64,000 nt of DNA from Lycium barbarum. Taxonomy: Eukaryota; Streptophyta; Magnoliopsida; Solanales; Solanaceae. Of this stretch, positions 31,231-43,898 are shown one piece after another (position 1 is the first letter of the stretch; every line of letters starts with the position of its first letter). The DNA lies in assembly GCF_019175385.1 (NCBI RefSeq), contig NC_083339.1, positions 44,979,330-45,043,329 of the forward strand. The letters are read 5' to 3'. The translations under genes were made by a program, and so were the position numbers. Below the pieces are notes generated by a model that saw only the letters and a program-made list of their open reading frames with translations, searched no databases and was not told the DNA's origin.

Positions 31231-32162
31231 GGACTCAGCCTACGGGGTCAGCAGTTGGGTCTTCTTCAGTGCGCCCGACAGTGCAGATTTCTCAGACTAC
31301 AGCAGGTAGAGGCAGAGGCAGAGGGGGAGCATCTACTTCAGGAGCTGTTCAGCCCCGCGTATATGCTTTAGCTGGGCGACAGGATCTTGAGTCTTCCCTA
31401 GATGTTGTCACAGGTACTCTGACTATATGCTCCCGTGACGTATATGCCTTGATTGATCCAGGCTCTACTTTCTCTTATGTTACCCCATATGTTGCTGATT
31501 GTATTGGGGTGAAGTTTGAGCCAATTAAACCTTTCGAGGTGTTCACTCCATTTGGTGATCCCGTAATAGCGAGGAAAATATATAAAAATTGTGTTGTTGT
31601 GATATGTGACCGCCAGACTCAAGCCGACTTGATCGAGCTGGAAATGATAGACTTTGATGTAATAATGGGAATGGATTGGTTGGCCTCGTGCTATGCTAAT
31701 GTCGATTGCAGGACAAAAATGGTTCGATTCCAGTTTCCGAGAGAGCCCGTACTTGAATGGAAGGGTAACACAGTATCCCCTAAGGGTAGGTTTATTTCCT
31801 ACCTCAAGGCGAGAAAGATGATAGCCAAGGGCTATATTTATCATCTAGTTCGGGTTCATGATACGGAGGCAAGGCCACCAGTTTTCCAATCTGTCCCGGT
31901 AGTAAATGAATTTCCAGACGAACTTCCAGGTCTTCCTCCGGAAAGGGAAATTGATTTCGCTATTGATGTATTGCCAGACACGGAGCCCATTTCTATTCCT
32001 CCTTATCGAATGGCTCCGACAGAATTGAAGGAGCTAAAGGCACAGTTGAAAGACTTGCTCGAGAAGGGTTTCATTAGGCCCAGTTCATCACCGTGGGGAG
32101 CGCCGATCTTGTTTGTGAGAAAGAAAGATGGGTCGCTACGGATGTGTATTGATTATAGATAG
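31231..32162 (+). pseudogene. pol: element B protease and RT N-terminus
   Basis: In one frame with the zinc knuckle (open 31194-32162) this encodes a [10 protein letters not shown] linker, the aspartic protease with [13 protein letters not shown] (Asp at 31455), [21 protein letters not shown], the [16 protein letters not shown] linker and RT start with [13 protein letters not shown]. It ends at TAG 32160-32162 where related elements have a Gln codon (Arg-Gln-Leu-Asn), which a single C-to-T change explains. Confidence 0.93.
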
Positions 32163-32960
32163 CTAAACAAGGTGACGGTAAAGAACAGATATCCCCTCCC
32201 CAGAATTGATGACTTGTTTGATCAATTGCAAGGTGGTAAGTGGTTTTCTAAGATAGACCTAAGATCGGGTTATCATCAACTGAGAATCAGAGAAGATGGC
32301 ATTCCCAAGACAGCCTTAAGAACGAGGTACGGCCATTATGAGTTCCGAGTGATGTCGTTCGGGTTGACGAATGCCCCGGCAGTGTTCATGAATTTAATGA
32401 ATAATGTGTTCAGGCCGTTCTTGGACCTTTTTGTGATAGTGTTTATCGACGATATTTTGGTGTACTCTCGCACAGAGTCAGAACATGCAGATCATCTAAG
32501 GATTGTTCTTGGCGTTCTTCGAGATCGAGAATTGTATGAAAAGTTTTCAAAGTGCGAATTTTGGCTTAATTCTGTTGCATTCCTGGGTCATGTTATTTCA
32601 GATGATGGTATCCGTGTCGACACTCAGAAAATAGAAGCTGTGAAGACTTGGCCAAGGCCTACGACACCCACGGAAGTTCGTAGTTTCCTTGGGTTAGCAG
32701 GATACTATAGAAGATTTGTAGAGGGCTTCTCATCTATTTAAGCCCCATTGACAAAGTTGACCCAGAAGTCGGCTAAATTCCAGTGGAGTGATGCCTGTGA
32801 GCGTAGCTTCCAAGAGTTGAAAATCAGGTTGACCTCAGTGCCAGTGCTAACACTTCCAGAAGGATCAGATGGCTATGTAGTATATTGTGACGCCTCCGGT
32901 GTGGGATTAGGATGTGTATTGATGCAGAATGGGAAAGTTATGGCATATGCTTCGAGATAG
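32163..32960 (+). pseudogene. pol: element B reverse transcriptase core and RNase H start
   Basis: Encodes [29 protein letters not shown], the catalytic [24 protein letters not shown] and [22 protein letters not shown] at 32739 and a TAG at 32958 interrupt it. RNase H begins with SDGYVVYCDASGVGLGCVLM. The frame is otherwise the same throughout, so the defects are point nonsense changes. Confidence 0.93.
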
Positions 32961-33482
32961 TTGCGGACACATGAAAAGAATTATCCAACTCACGATCTCG
33001 AATTGGCTGCGGTTATTCATGCCTTAAAGATATGAAGGCATTATCTGTATGGTGTGCACGTCGATATCTATACAGATCACAAGAGTCTTCAACATATTTT
33101 TAAGCAGAAGGAGTTGAACCTACGGCAGAGGCGGTGGTTGGAATTGTTGAAAGATTATGACGTGAATATTTTATACCACCCCGGGAAAGCGAATGTGGTA
33201 GCAGACGCGCTTAGCCGTCGATCAATGGGCAGTTTAAGTGAAGTCCCTTCAGAAAAGAGAGAAATGGTCCATGAGCTCTATCAACTAGCAAATCTTGGGG
33301 TACGTGTAATTGATTCGGGTAAGGCAGGAATTAGTGTTAATGATCCTGCGGTCTCGCCCTTGAATGCAGAGATAAAAGAACGCCAGTATGAGGATCCACA
33401 AATGTGTCGTGACAGGGATGTATCCCGTGGAAAAGAGAAGGCTCCTTTTGAAGTTTTCGTAGATGGATTTCTTAGATACTGA
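32961..33482 (+). pseudogene. pol: element B RNase H end and linker
   Basis: Contains [18 protein letters not shown], then TGA near 33033 where relatives have Trp, followed by [33 protein letters not shown] and [17 protein letters not shown]. The linker to integrase ([20 protein letters not shown]) is complete and ends with a frame break near 33480. Confidence 0.92.
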
Positions 33483-34523
33483 GACAGATTGTGAGTATCG
33501 GATGTGGCGAGACTACGCCAGCGAATTATAGAGGAAGCGCACCATTCTCGGTATTCCATTCATCCAGGAGCAACTAAGATGTATCATGACCTTAAGTTGC
33601 TATATTGGTGGGATGGCATGAAACGAGACATAGCAGCATTTGTGGCACAGTGCCCGAATTGCCAGCAAGTGAAAACAGAACATCAGAAGCTAGGAGGCCT
33701 ATTGCAAGCAATGGAAATTCCTACCTGGAAATGGGAAGAGATTAATATGGATTTTATTGTGGGATTACCTCGTTCCCGAGGCAAATATGACTCAATATGG
33801 GTGATCGTAGACAGACTCACAAAAGAAGCTCATTTCCTCCCAGTCAGAACCACGTATTCGGCGGAAGATTACGCGAAGCTGTATTTGATGGAAATTGTGC
33901 AACTTCATGGAATTCCTTTGGCCATTATCACAGATAGGGGGGCCCAGTTTACGACCAAGTTTTGGAAATCTTTTCTAGAAGGGTTAGGTACCCAAGTCAA
34001 ATTCAGCATAGCATTTCATCCACAAACGGACGGACAAGCCGAGCGCACTATTCAAACCTTGGAGGATATGCTCCGAGCGTGTGTGCTGGATTTTGGGGGT
34101 AGTTGGGATGAGCATTTACCCCTTATCGAATTTACTTATAACAATAGCTACCATTCCGGTATTCAAATGGCCCCGATTGAAGCCTTATATGGAAGAAAAT
34201 GCAGATCTCCAATTGGATGGTTTGAAACCGGAGAAGTATAATTGATAGGTCCCGACTTGATCCAACAAGCAGTTGAAAAGGTTAAAGTGATTCAAGACCG
34301 ACTGTTAACAGCTCAAAGTCACCAAAAGTCTCATGCAGACAACCGCCGACGGGATTTAGAATTCCAGGTAAATGACTGGGTATTTCTGAAGGTATCGCCA
34401 ATGAAAGGGGTGATGAGATTTGGCAAAAAAGGGAAATTGAGTCCAAGATACATCAGACCTTATAAAATTGTCCGTAAGGTGGGACAGGTAGCATATGAAT
34501 TGGATTTACCTTCGGTCGTTTGA
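33483..34523 (+). pseudogene. pol: element B integrase
   Basis: 33504-34241 encodes the HHCC finger (EEAHHSRYSIHPG, KMYHDLKL, QCPNCQQVK) and a complete DDE core: INMDFIVGLP, IITDRGAQFT and QTDGQAERTIQ, so all three acidic residues are kept. After a stop at 34239 the C-terminal domain follows (VNDWVFLKVSPMKGVMRFGKKGKLSPRYI, AYELDLPS). Apart from the point stops this is the best-preserved integrase in the window. Confidence 0.93.
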
Positions 34524-34676
34524 ATCAGTTCACCCGGTATTCCATGTTTAGATGCTCCGCAAGTGTATTGGGGATCCTACAAGAATAGTACCGATTGACG
34601 ATGTGCAGGTGACAGAGAAGCTAACATATGAAGAAATACCTATTGCTATTTTAGACAAACAAGTGCGTAGGCTTCA
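34524..34676 (+). pseudogene. pol: element B integrase tail, truncated before chromodomain
   Basis: After a one-base shift near 34520 the frame reads ESVHPVFHV, then MLRKCIGDPT, DDVQVTEKLTYEE and AILDKQVRRL, matching element A at 20010-20160. It stops at about 34676 where unrelated LTR sequence begins. The chromodomain, purine tract and 3' LTR of element B are thus missing. Confidence 0.85.
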
Positions 34677-35731
34677 GCGGTCACTAGGGAGGCAGACACC
34701 CAATTTTATATTGCTATGTACGAGCCATTAGTCACATAACTCCAAAAGCAGTTTCCAAAAGAGAAAAGGTGATTATTCTAAAGCTTTGGTGGATTCTTCT
34801 TTGAGGGTAAGTTCTAGTGATCATCTTGTTCACTTCCATTCCTCTAATCTCCATGACTAGTTTAAGGTTCTTTAATGGTGGATGAAAGTCCTAGAATCAT
34901 AGAATCAGTAAACCGTTGAATAAATTGTGGATTGTTGATTTTATTATTGCTGTATCATTTAGAAGTGTAGGTTACCACTTTCTAGGATGGGAATTGTTTA
35001 ATAATTGTGAGAAATATATATTGAGACATAGGGTTCCACCCAAAATGAAGATTTTTACCTAAAATCTGTTTTGGAAGGGTTAAATTGATTAGGAACCTAT
35101 AAATTGGAGGATTACGATTGTTGGGACTGAGGGTAGGATAAATTCACCCTTTAATACTGGCTTCGCCCATTCGAATGGTTATGGGTGGTTTGGGGTTGAT
35201 TCTATGTTGATTAGATGGTTGATTGCTTACGTAGCATTATATTGCTAGACTTTGAGAGTTCCGAGGCATTACAAAAGGGGAAAGCTCTACCGGAGTAGCT
35301 TTCACTATTCCAGTTTTGCATCTGAGGTAGGTTATGGTTTACTTAAGTTAGACTTTGATTAGTTGATTGTATATGTAGTAGAATTGACAGGAGAAAGCAT
35401 GATTAGGTCTTCGGACATGATGTCTGGTTAGATATTACTTAGGTTTGTACTATTGCTGATTATGTGGGCTTGTCGCCACTACTTCATGTACTGAAACCTG
35501 AGGTTTAGTTTTTTTGATATGGGAAGGAAGGAGTTGACACATATACACTTCTTGTTGATTGTTGAGATGACTTATGCATTTATGCTGTTGTTGAGTTGAT
35601 TTATCTGAGTCTTATTGTGACTTGTGGCATAGTGCCCTGTATTCCTTGACATTGATATTATTGACTGATCATGTTTCATACTGAGTGTAGAACTATAAGT
35701 ACATTGAGATTCATCTTGTGATCATATATAG

Positions 35732-35821
<90 letters not shown>

Positions 35822-36621
35822 CACATTTGACAGGGGGTGAGGATATGGCCTAGTTATGGGCACATGATCCGCGGTCAGTTTCAGAGCGAGTGGTACATGG
35901 ACACCATGGGTCCCCTGCAGGTCATGAATATTGTGTGAAAAATGCCTTTAGTATGTGTCTATGATTGAGATACTATCATTGGTTGCATTTCATTGCATTG
36001 GGTCTTACCTTAGTTTCGTGATTGGCAGATGATTTGTTGTTAATACTATTTGATTGTTGTGTTGTTGTACCTATATGCCTATTATGTGGATTTTATGAAT
36101 GTATGCATGATACTAATCTTAGTCGGCCTATGATATCTGCTAGTACATAGTGTTTGTACTGATACTACCTTGCTGCCCCCTTTTTGAGTGCAGATTGCAT
36201 GCCGCAGTCTTCTTCCAGACCATACATTTAGCCTGAACCATTTTCCATTCAGATCAGAGGGTGAGCTCCTGTCCATGCCATGCCGCCTAAAGATCTTTCC
36301 TTATTGATGTCTATTTCATTTCGAGACACTTATGCTATTTCATTTAGAGTCCTTGTACGATGACTTTTGGATCTTTGGGGTTATAATAGTAGAATTCCGC
36401 ACTTTTATTTTATTATGGCATGCCTACACAATTTTATGATTATATTCTTGCTATTGATCTATAACATATATTCTGCTCTAAATATTTTGTCGTTTGTAAA
36501 CTATATTTCCCAAAGGAGATTGTTGCTATTGATCTATAATGAATGCGAATTTGGTTAAGGGGATGGTTCGCCCACCAAGGGGGTTAATGTGGGTACCATC
36601 ACGACGGGTTGGGTCGTGACA
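34677..36621 (+). mobile_element. 3' part of another LTR (family unassigned)
   Basis: This abuts truncated pol on the left and ends in GGGTTGGGTCGTGACA near 36621, an LTR-like end. A diverged hairpin, TAGTAC-N9-GTACTG, lies at 36141-36161 followed by a C-run and TGCAG..CATGCCGCAG as in other LTRs. It includes a donor-like GAGGGTAAGTTC (34803) and a long (AT)n at 35729-35818. The LTR start is not visible, so it is a truncated LTR, possibly brought next to element B by deletion. Confidence 0.65.
35729..35818. repeat. (AT)n microsatellite
   Basis: About 44 AT dinucleotides within the unassigned LTR fragment. Confidence 0.95.
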
Positions 36622-36685
36622 AAGATTACTATGACATACATTGTAAAAAGGATAAAGGAACGGGTCCCAGAAGTAAGATAGCTTT
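36622..36685. other. unassigned 64-base spacer
   Basis: Sequence between the unassigned LTR end and the start of the element H 3' LTR. It does not match a primer site or any repeat I recognise in the window; it may be original flanking DNA. Confidence 0.4.
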
Positions 36686-37061
36686 TATAAGAATCGGGCT
36701 ACTACTTATGCACTCAAAGAACTAGGCTCTTTGAACAACAATGCAAGAAGATAAATTTCGAAATAATAAATCAGCACAAGAATTTAGCGTGTAGCGCTCC
36801 TTGCTCAAGGGAGGAAAACCATGACCTACCCAGTAGGAATTTTCTCAAACGCTTCACTAAACAAGCCCATAAGTTTAAGGTTTACAATCAAGCTTTCAAT
36901 ACCTAAGGAACTGTTCCAAATAGTCACGCCTCTACCCTCTTAATACTCAACAGTTCCAAACTTGTAGTAACATTTCAATGACTCTACCCAGACAAAAAAA
37001 CTCCCTTACAACTCGTACCAAGCACCTATTACACAATTCTCACAAAGGTAAATAGATGAAA
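36686..37061 (-). mobile_element. element H 3' LTR, segment 1
   Basis: Aligns with the left part of the intact LTR at 48296-49323: GATCGGGCTACTA..TATGCACTCAAAGAAC, ACCTACC.. and CACAAAGGTAAAT are shared. It is interrupted at 37062 by a gypsy-derived insertion; the LTR resumes at 41106 after losing about 110 bases relative to the intact copy. Confidence 0.8.
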
Positions 37062-37500
37062 TGTCACGACCCGACTAGGGGCCATGACGGGTACCCGGGG
37101 CTATCCACCGAGCACCGCTCATTCTGCTACTTACCATACTCGTTAAGCGTTCATTCATCAAATTCATCCTCAAGTCATAGAAAAATCATTTTTCATTTGG
37201 AAACATAATTACCTTTATACACATAAGCCCTTCGGCTATCAAAATCATACACACATACATATATACATATATACGCTTATCAAAATCGTGAGACCATACT
37301 ACCCACACATACGTATCTACGAGCCTCTAATAGAATACTAGACCTATGGACGGGACAGGACCCCGTCGTGCCCAAAACATACATGTACATAAAATGGTAA
37401 ATCAATGGCATCTCCGGAATAATGGAGTGCTTTCAAACTCTGCTTATCGGCTTCTATAAATCTGGGTCACCTCCCTGTCTACCTGTGGGCATGAACACAA

Positions 37501-37539
37501 CGTCCAAAGAAAACGGACGTCAATACGAATATTGTACTG
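37501..37539 (-). other. paired LTR hairpins (CGTCC/GGACG type)
   Basis: CGTCC (37501-37505) pairs with GGACG (37515-37519), and CAATAC (37521-37526) with GTACTG (37534-37539) using one G:U pair in RNA. It has the same order and spacing as the element B module when read in element sense. Confidence 0.6.
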
Positions 37540-37885
37540 AGTATGTAAGATATGAATGAAATAAACATAATAGAGAATCATATGACATAAGATGAAGACA
37601 TAACCTACGTAACTTTTAAGGGAGGATACCTTTCATGCCTATATCATATATTATCATGGTACATGTATCATCATAGCTCATACGTCGTCGTATCATACAT
37701 ATCTATATATATAATAACACCGCATCTACTCATACACATTAAACGTTATCCGGATACGGCCACGTAGTGGCTTGACAATATCACATACATATTTTCCGGG
37801 CTTTTCCTACATATATCATATTCATGTCTATATACATATTCATATCATATACATATTCATATCATATACATATTTATATCATATA

Positions 37886-38051
37886 CATACCTGGCCAACC
37901 AAGGCTTCAGGGTTACACATACCTGGCCAACCAAGGCTTCAGGGTTATACATACCTGGCTAACCAAAGCTTCAGGGTTACACATACCTGGCCCTACCAAG
38001 GCTTCAGGGTTACATCTACCTAGCCCTACCAAGGCTTCAGGGTTATCCGTA
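37886..38051. repeat. 32-base tandem repeat, five copies
   Basis: Units reading CTGGCCAACCAAGGCTTCAG with a TACATAC-like join start at 37891, 37923, 37955, 37987 and 38020; a weak sixth begins near 38052. Units diverge from CCAACC to CCCTACC along the array. The unit is a local minisatellite of this LTR copy. Confidence 0.92.
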
Positions 38052-39859
38052 CCCAACTGCAGAGGTGTGCGCGCGTTATGTAAATAAATACATATCTTAC
38101 CCGGCCTTATAAGCTCGGGGTTTCTTAATAGCCATACATAGGCACATATATACATAAAAGTCGTTAAATATCTTTAGCGTCATCACTATTATCATCATTA
38201 TCATTATCGCCATCAATATCGACATCGTCATTATTATCATCACATATATCTCATAAACTTATCATAATTTTCATAGAGCATACATTTGGATTTAAGGACA
38301 ATCTATGAAAATCACATCGTATTTGTAGCATGAACCTCGTAACAATATCGCATAATAGACTTTATAATCTCTAACTTAGGCTCATCATTACCATCATCAT
38401 ATCTATGGCATATCTTCTACCTTAATCTCATATGGAACCCCTTATGAACCTAGACCCGTAACTCTTCGGAACATTGGTCATAGGCCATGAAATAGAGCTT
38501 ATAGACAATATATAACAATGTCGGGGTGACATAAGGTCGAGAACCCCCAATTCCTTTATGGAGCATTCATAAGCATTTTGCCTCACCTAGAAGGAATTAG
38601 CATATAAGGTGAGTGTATTCAATGAACAACATCAATGGATCATCATTATATGGATCATTAGCCTTGTAGAACCATAATATTATAGGCCTTAAAATCTTGG
38701 ACTTAGACTCATCATCATCATTATCGCATTCGTAACATACCTCTTATCTTATCCCATATGGCCATTCATGAACATAGGCTCTTAGTTTTCCAGAAGATAA
38801 GAAAGTCATGGAGATGTAAGGGAAACACTATCATACGAATCATATAAGGATCATTAGCTTCTTAGGAATATCGTATCATGATCTTTATGACTTCTAGACT
38901 TAGTTTCATCACCGGTATTGTCATGTTCATAACGTATCTCTTTTCTTTCTCTCATATGAAGTTCTTTATACTCGTAAATTCATAGTTCCCAATGTGTAGG
39001 AAAATCATAGAGAGATAGGGGGATTTATACCATAAGATTCATGCCTTATAAAGAAAGGACTAGCCTTACATAACTCTTTCGTTTAACAATTTCCATCGCT
39101 TGGTTGTTCTCCTTCAATGCTCACGTTTCTACCTTCAAGAGAATTCGCATTCACATTAGCTAACCGATTACATGAACGTGCTTACTAAAGCTAGAGGAAA
39201 TTGGGAAGCATTTCCTTTGTTTATACAACCTTTCCCATATTGTATATCAACTCCCAAACATTCATAATAACGTTCACAACATCATAACCATAAATCGTCA
39301 TTCATCAACATTACCCTCATTTCACAATTCCACTTCAATTCATCCATAATCATGGTCATAGTATACTAGTATGTTTTCTCACATATAATTCTTATCCCAT
39401 GTCCTTAATATCATTTATCGCATAACAATATTACAACACATTAATAATCATGACTCAATTCAAGTTATCACTCAAAATGACACTATTCACTCTTTCATGA
39501 CCCATTTTCTATATCCTTTTACAATCAAAGTGTTTCAACTTTCAAATACCATAAACATCATGTAAATACCATAAAAATTACCTTAGATAGTGTAGGAATG
39601 AACCTTGGGTGGAAACCCCTCACTTGAGCAAAACCCTTGTTTCACCTTCCCTTGGATTCCTTGTCTTGGATGAACTTTAATGAGTTTCTTACACTTGATT
39701 CACTTGGTTTGATATAATTGATCACAAATACCCCTTGAATTCTTATTGGAGAAGTGTATAGAGATGTTTTTGAGAGAAGGGGTGTGAAGGGAAATGAAAT
39801 GAAATGAACTTGGTCCTTTATTAAATACACAGAATTCTGTCCCGACCCATTTATACGGA

Positions 39860-39891
39860 CACACATACGGTCCATACGGTCCGTATGTGTG
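39860..39891. promoter_or_regulatory. 11-base-arm inverted repeat in palindrome cluster
   Basis: CACACATACGG (39860-39870) and CCGTATGTGTG (39881-39891) are perfect complements around a 10-base spacer. Further ACGGTCCGT motifs lie at 39950-39990. Position relative to the LTR start (40333) corresponds to the clusters in the other LTRs. Confidence 0.6.
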
Positions 39892-40333
39892 ACCGTATAA
39901 CGGTTCCAGTGAACACTTCCCACCTTGGCTAAATATACGGCCATACCTACGGTCCGTATCTTTTGTACGGTCCGTATAATGGACCGTACAATCCACAGTT
40001 TTTCGAAATAATTTTCGTCGACTCGTTTGATCTCCAATCCTTATAGAACCTTCTTGACACTTGTTTATAACTTCATTAAAAATCTAAGGGACGTTATAAC
40101 TCTTCTCCAAAGCATCATTAAGTCATCGTTAATTCTTTATTCGTAAATCCTTTCCGACACCTCTCATATGTCTTGCCTCCTCTTGGCAGCTTTCTTCTTT
40201 TACTTCGAATGTCTTTGAAATCTCATTTAGAATCATCAAATGTTATTTCTTACTCATAAAAACATCGCATACGTCATACCCTTCATCAGTATATTCACTG
40301 TGCATGAACGAAATTTTTTTTCGAGGTGTAACA

Positions 40334-40846
40334 TTCTTCCCCCCTTGGGAACATGCGTCCTCGAATGTTAAACTATCCGGGATGCTGCGAATATTTTGCC
40401 ATATATTTTCCTTCAACTGTCGGAGTATCATAACCACACTATTCTTGCTTACCTCGTACTCCTCTTTTTAAGTACCCACTTGTTTTCATCGGCGACGTAT
40501 AAATACTTGTGAGTTACATAATCGTTCTTGCGTGATTCGTGTACATACACATCTATACATATACCTGTACCCATATCCGTCTTTTTATTCATAATCATAC
40601 CCTTTACATATCGTATACATATCATTTACATAGCATGCCCGACCATGAAGGTTCAGTGTTTCGCGTGCCCGATCATGGCTAGGCTCGGTGATTACATATA
40701 CCTAATCTTTTTTGTCTATCTGTAGTAACTTATCTCGTCATGCTCTTTTCCTTCCTTTATTTTTCCCTTGATTATCATATCTTGTGTTCTACTATTGAAA
40801 ACCTTTGGTCTCTTTCTTTCTTCATTGTCCTGTCCTGTCTTTATGT
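40334..40846 (-). mobile_element. internal 3' end of the inserted leftward gypsy element
   Basis: On the minus strand the purine tract CCAAGGGGGGAAGAA (40334-40348) precedes the LTR, with a slightly decayed pre-PPT hairpin (AACATTCG/CGCATGTT, 40350-40369). Further in, about 40480-40530 resembles element G internal sequence near 62590-62650 (GTACTCACTTG.. and GCATAACTATTCTTG-like phrases). No coding sequence is recognisable. Confidence 0.7.
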
Positions 40847-41105
40847 TAGTACTCCAGTAGAGGCTCGTAGATACGTATGTGTGGGTAGCATGGTCTCACG
40901 ATGTCCTTATTGTATGTATATTATTTTGATAGCCGAAGGGCTTATGTATATAAAGGTAATTATGTTCAAAGTGAAAAATGGTTTTCCTATGATTTGAGTA
41001 TAAGATTAAAGAATGAACGCTTGATGTCTAAGATGGGTAATGGTACGAGCGGTGCTTGGGGGTTAGCTCCGGGTACCCGTCATGGCCCCTAGTCAGGTCG
41101 TGACA
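40847..41105 (+). mobile_element. inverted 3' tail of the same LTR family
   Basis: This stretch, GAGGCTCGTAGATACGTATG to GGTCGTGACA, is the reverse complement of about 37062-37345. Both outer ends of the 37062-41105 insertion are therefore LTR ends facing outward, a fold-back arrangement. A normal element would show an LTR start here. It resumes element H LTR at 41106 with no target duplication. Confidence 0.8.
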
Positions 41106-41320
41106 AGACTCAGGTGTTGAATCTTCTCGCTTGATGCCTCACATTAGATGGTTGTGATTATGGTTATTGTTAAACTCCAAATCATGTTCGTTCTATGTTT
41201 ATATAAAAGTAGTTGCAGCCTTGTCTTCTACGAATCCAACCATGTATTGGTTTCATAATGGCACCCGAAAACCAGTCCTTGTTTGACTTGGATCTCTTTT
41301 AATCATTGTACGCGTGTTGG
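41106..41320 (-). mobile_element. element H 3' LTR, segment 2
   Basis: Matches 48728-48960 of the intact LTR, including AGACTCAGGTGTTGA, CGAATCCAACCA and CTTGTTTGACTTGGATCTC. The minus strand carries the TATATAAAC box (near 41198-41206). It is interrupted at 41321 by a solo LTR. Confidence 0.85.
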
Positions 41321-43898
41321 TGTCATGACCGGACTAGGGGCCGTGACGGGTATCCGGAGTGACCACCGAGCACCACCCATTCCATTACTTATCATACTCA
41401 TTTAGTGTACATTCATTAGTTTATACTCAAATCATAGAAAAATCATTCTTCATTTTGAAACATAATTACTTTTATATATATATATATATATGAGCCCTTC
41501 GGCTAACAAAATAAAAATATAGGTACAATATTAACATCGTGAGACCATACTACCCACACATGCATATCTACGAGCCTCTACTAGAGTACTAGACATATGG
41601 ACGGGACAAGACCCCGTCGTGCCCAAAATACATATGTATATATATATACCCAAAAGAATCAACCAACTAGCACCTCCGGACTAGTGGAGTGCTTCTGTAA
41701 ATCTGCTGAAAACTTCTATGAGTCTGGATCATCTCCCTGCCTACCTGTGGGCATGAACACAACGTCCAAAGAAAACGGACGTCAGTACGAACATTGTACT
41801 GAGTATGTAAGACATGAATGAAATGAACATAATAGAAGAATCATAAGCCATAGGAGGAAGATATAACCTGCATGAGTTTTATAGGGGAATACATTTCATA
41901 CATATATCGTATATTTATATAATCATAGTACATGTATCATCATAGCGCATATATCATCGCATCATCATCATCATCGTTAACCCGCGTCCGGGTAACCATC
42001 ATATACAGCCCACTAGTGGTGATCATGTCCAGCCTTCTAGGCGCGGTGGAATCATAAGCAGCCCGCCTTAGCGGTGACATGTTCGGCTTCTTGGGCACGG
42101 TGGAATCGTATCGTCATATACCCATCGTAACTCAATATTTTCATACATGGCATAGGCATATTATAAACTTACATTATTGTACATTTCATAAACATATCAT
42201 GACTTAGCATAACTATGCATTTATCATTAAAAACATACATTAGAACTTGAAGGCAACTATGGCTATGTCGGGGTGACATAGGGTCATGAACCCCCGATTA
42301 TAGTATGGAGTAATCATCCACATTGTATCTCACCTTGGAGGAACTAATATGTTAAGGTGAGTGTATACAAGGAAAAGAATCAATGAAACCATACTTAGAA
42401 ACATTAGCTTCATGTACATCTTACTTTACTCTAGGACTCTTTATACTTAACTCATCATCATCATTATCTTGCTCGTCGTATCTCTGTTCTTTACCACATA
42501 CATATATATCTCATTACAGTAATGGACTCATAGTTCCTTTATTTTGGAAGGTTATGGAAAATTTAGAAGATTCCCATCATAGGAGTCATGCCTAAGAAAG
42601 AAGGGACTAGCCTTACATACCTCTTTCGTTTAACAGATCTATCGCTTGCTTGTTCTCCTTCAATGCCCACGTTTTTACCTTCAAGAGAATTCGCATTAAC
42701 ATTAGCTAATCGATTACTTAAACGTGCTTACTATTTCTAGGGAAAATTGGGCAGCATTTCCATTGTTTCTACTACTTTCTCCATATCATATATCAACTCC
42801 CAAACATCCATAACATTCACAATGTAATAGGCAACAATCATCATTCACCTACATTATCTGCATTTCACAATTTCACTCCAATTTCTCCATAATCATGGTC
42901 ATAGTTCATTATTTCATTTTCTCGCATATAATACTAATTCGATGTTCTAAATGTCGTTTACTACATATTTACAATCACAACATACCAATATTCATAATTC
43001 ACCCCAAACTACTACTCAACAATGACACTATTCACACATTCATGACCCATTTCCTATATCTTTCTTTCTACAATCCAAGTGTTTTTAAATTTGAACACCT
43101 TAAACAACAAGGAAGGATCATAAAACTCACCTTAGATAATGGAAGAATAAGCCTTGAGTGGGAATTCTCTTCTTGCACAAAAACCCTAGTCCAGTTCCCT
43201 TGGGATTTCTTGGTTTAGATGAACTTTGATATGTTTTCTACACTTGATTTTGTGGATTTGATGAATTCGATCATGGATTTCTCTTGGCTTTTTGTGGGTG
43301 AAGAGTGGAGAGAATTCTATAGGATTCTTGAAGTGTGGAGGAGTGAAAAATGAAATGAATTAATGAAAAGGGTCCTTATATCAACATTTAAAATTTGTCC
43401 CGACCGGATTCTACGGACCAACATACGGTCCGTATAATTTATACTGACCGTATGTCTGGCCGTAGATCTGGTCCAGGGAAGACCTTCATTCTGGGCAAGA
43501 CATACGACTGGACATATGGTCTGTATGTTTTATACGGCCAGTATGTTTGGCCGTATAATGCCCAGTTCTCCGAAACGCATTCTCGTCGACTCGTTTGATC
43601 TTCAATCCTTATGGAACCTTCTTGACACTTGATTAACACCTCAATACCAATCCAAAGGACATTATCACTCTTCTCCAAGACATCATTACGCCATCATTAA
43701 CTCGTCGCTCATTATTTTTACCTGACACGCAACATATCCTTGGCTTTCCTTGACAACCTTCTTCCCTTACGTCAAATGTATTTGAATCTCGATTAGGATC
43801 ATCAAATGATATTTCTTACTTATCAAAACATCGTATACGTCATGCCCTTCGCTAGCCTATTCACTATATGTTAACGGGAAATTTTCCATGGTGTAACA
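41321..43898 (-). mobile_element. antisense gypsy solo LTR in element H
   Basis: A 2578-base LTR, minus-strand start TGTTACACCATGG at 43898 and end GTCATGACA at 41321. Flanking five-mers GTTGG (41316-41320) and GTCGG (43899-43903) form a target duplication with one mismatch, and the element H LTR continues on both sides. It contains paired hairpins (41763-41801), a palindrome cluster (43405-43560), a GGGCAGCAT block (42751) and a donor-like site (rc of ACTCACCTT, 43125-43133). Confidence 0.9.

Larger units (their letters stand above)
37062..40333 (-). mobile_element. antisense gypsy LTR (TGTTACACC family) in element H
   Basis: A 3272-base LTR: on the minus strand it starts TGTTACACCTCG at 40333, directly after a purine tract, and ends GGGTCGTGACA at 37062 against host LTR sequence. 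It is therefore the 3' LTR of a leftward element. It contains the 32-base repeat array (37886-38050), paired hairpins (37501-37539), a palindrome cluster (39850-39990) and a GGGAAGCAT block (39207). Confidence 0.85.

Noticed and set aside
35729..35818. (AT)n tracts as replication origin or matrix attachment sites
   Set aside because: They are ordinary microsatellites at one LTR position; nothing else supports an origin.
36686..36695. Exact target-site duplication for element H
   Set aside because: Flanking bases (GCTTT left, ATTTT right) agree only partly, and the left LTR end has diverged, so no duplication can be claimed.
37886..38051. CRISPR-like array
   Set aside because: The 32-base units are directly adjacent without unique spacers and lie in a plant retrotransposon LTR.
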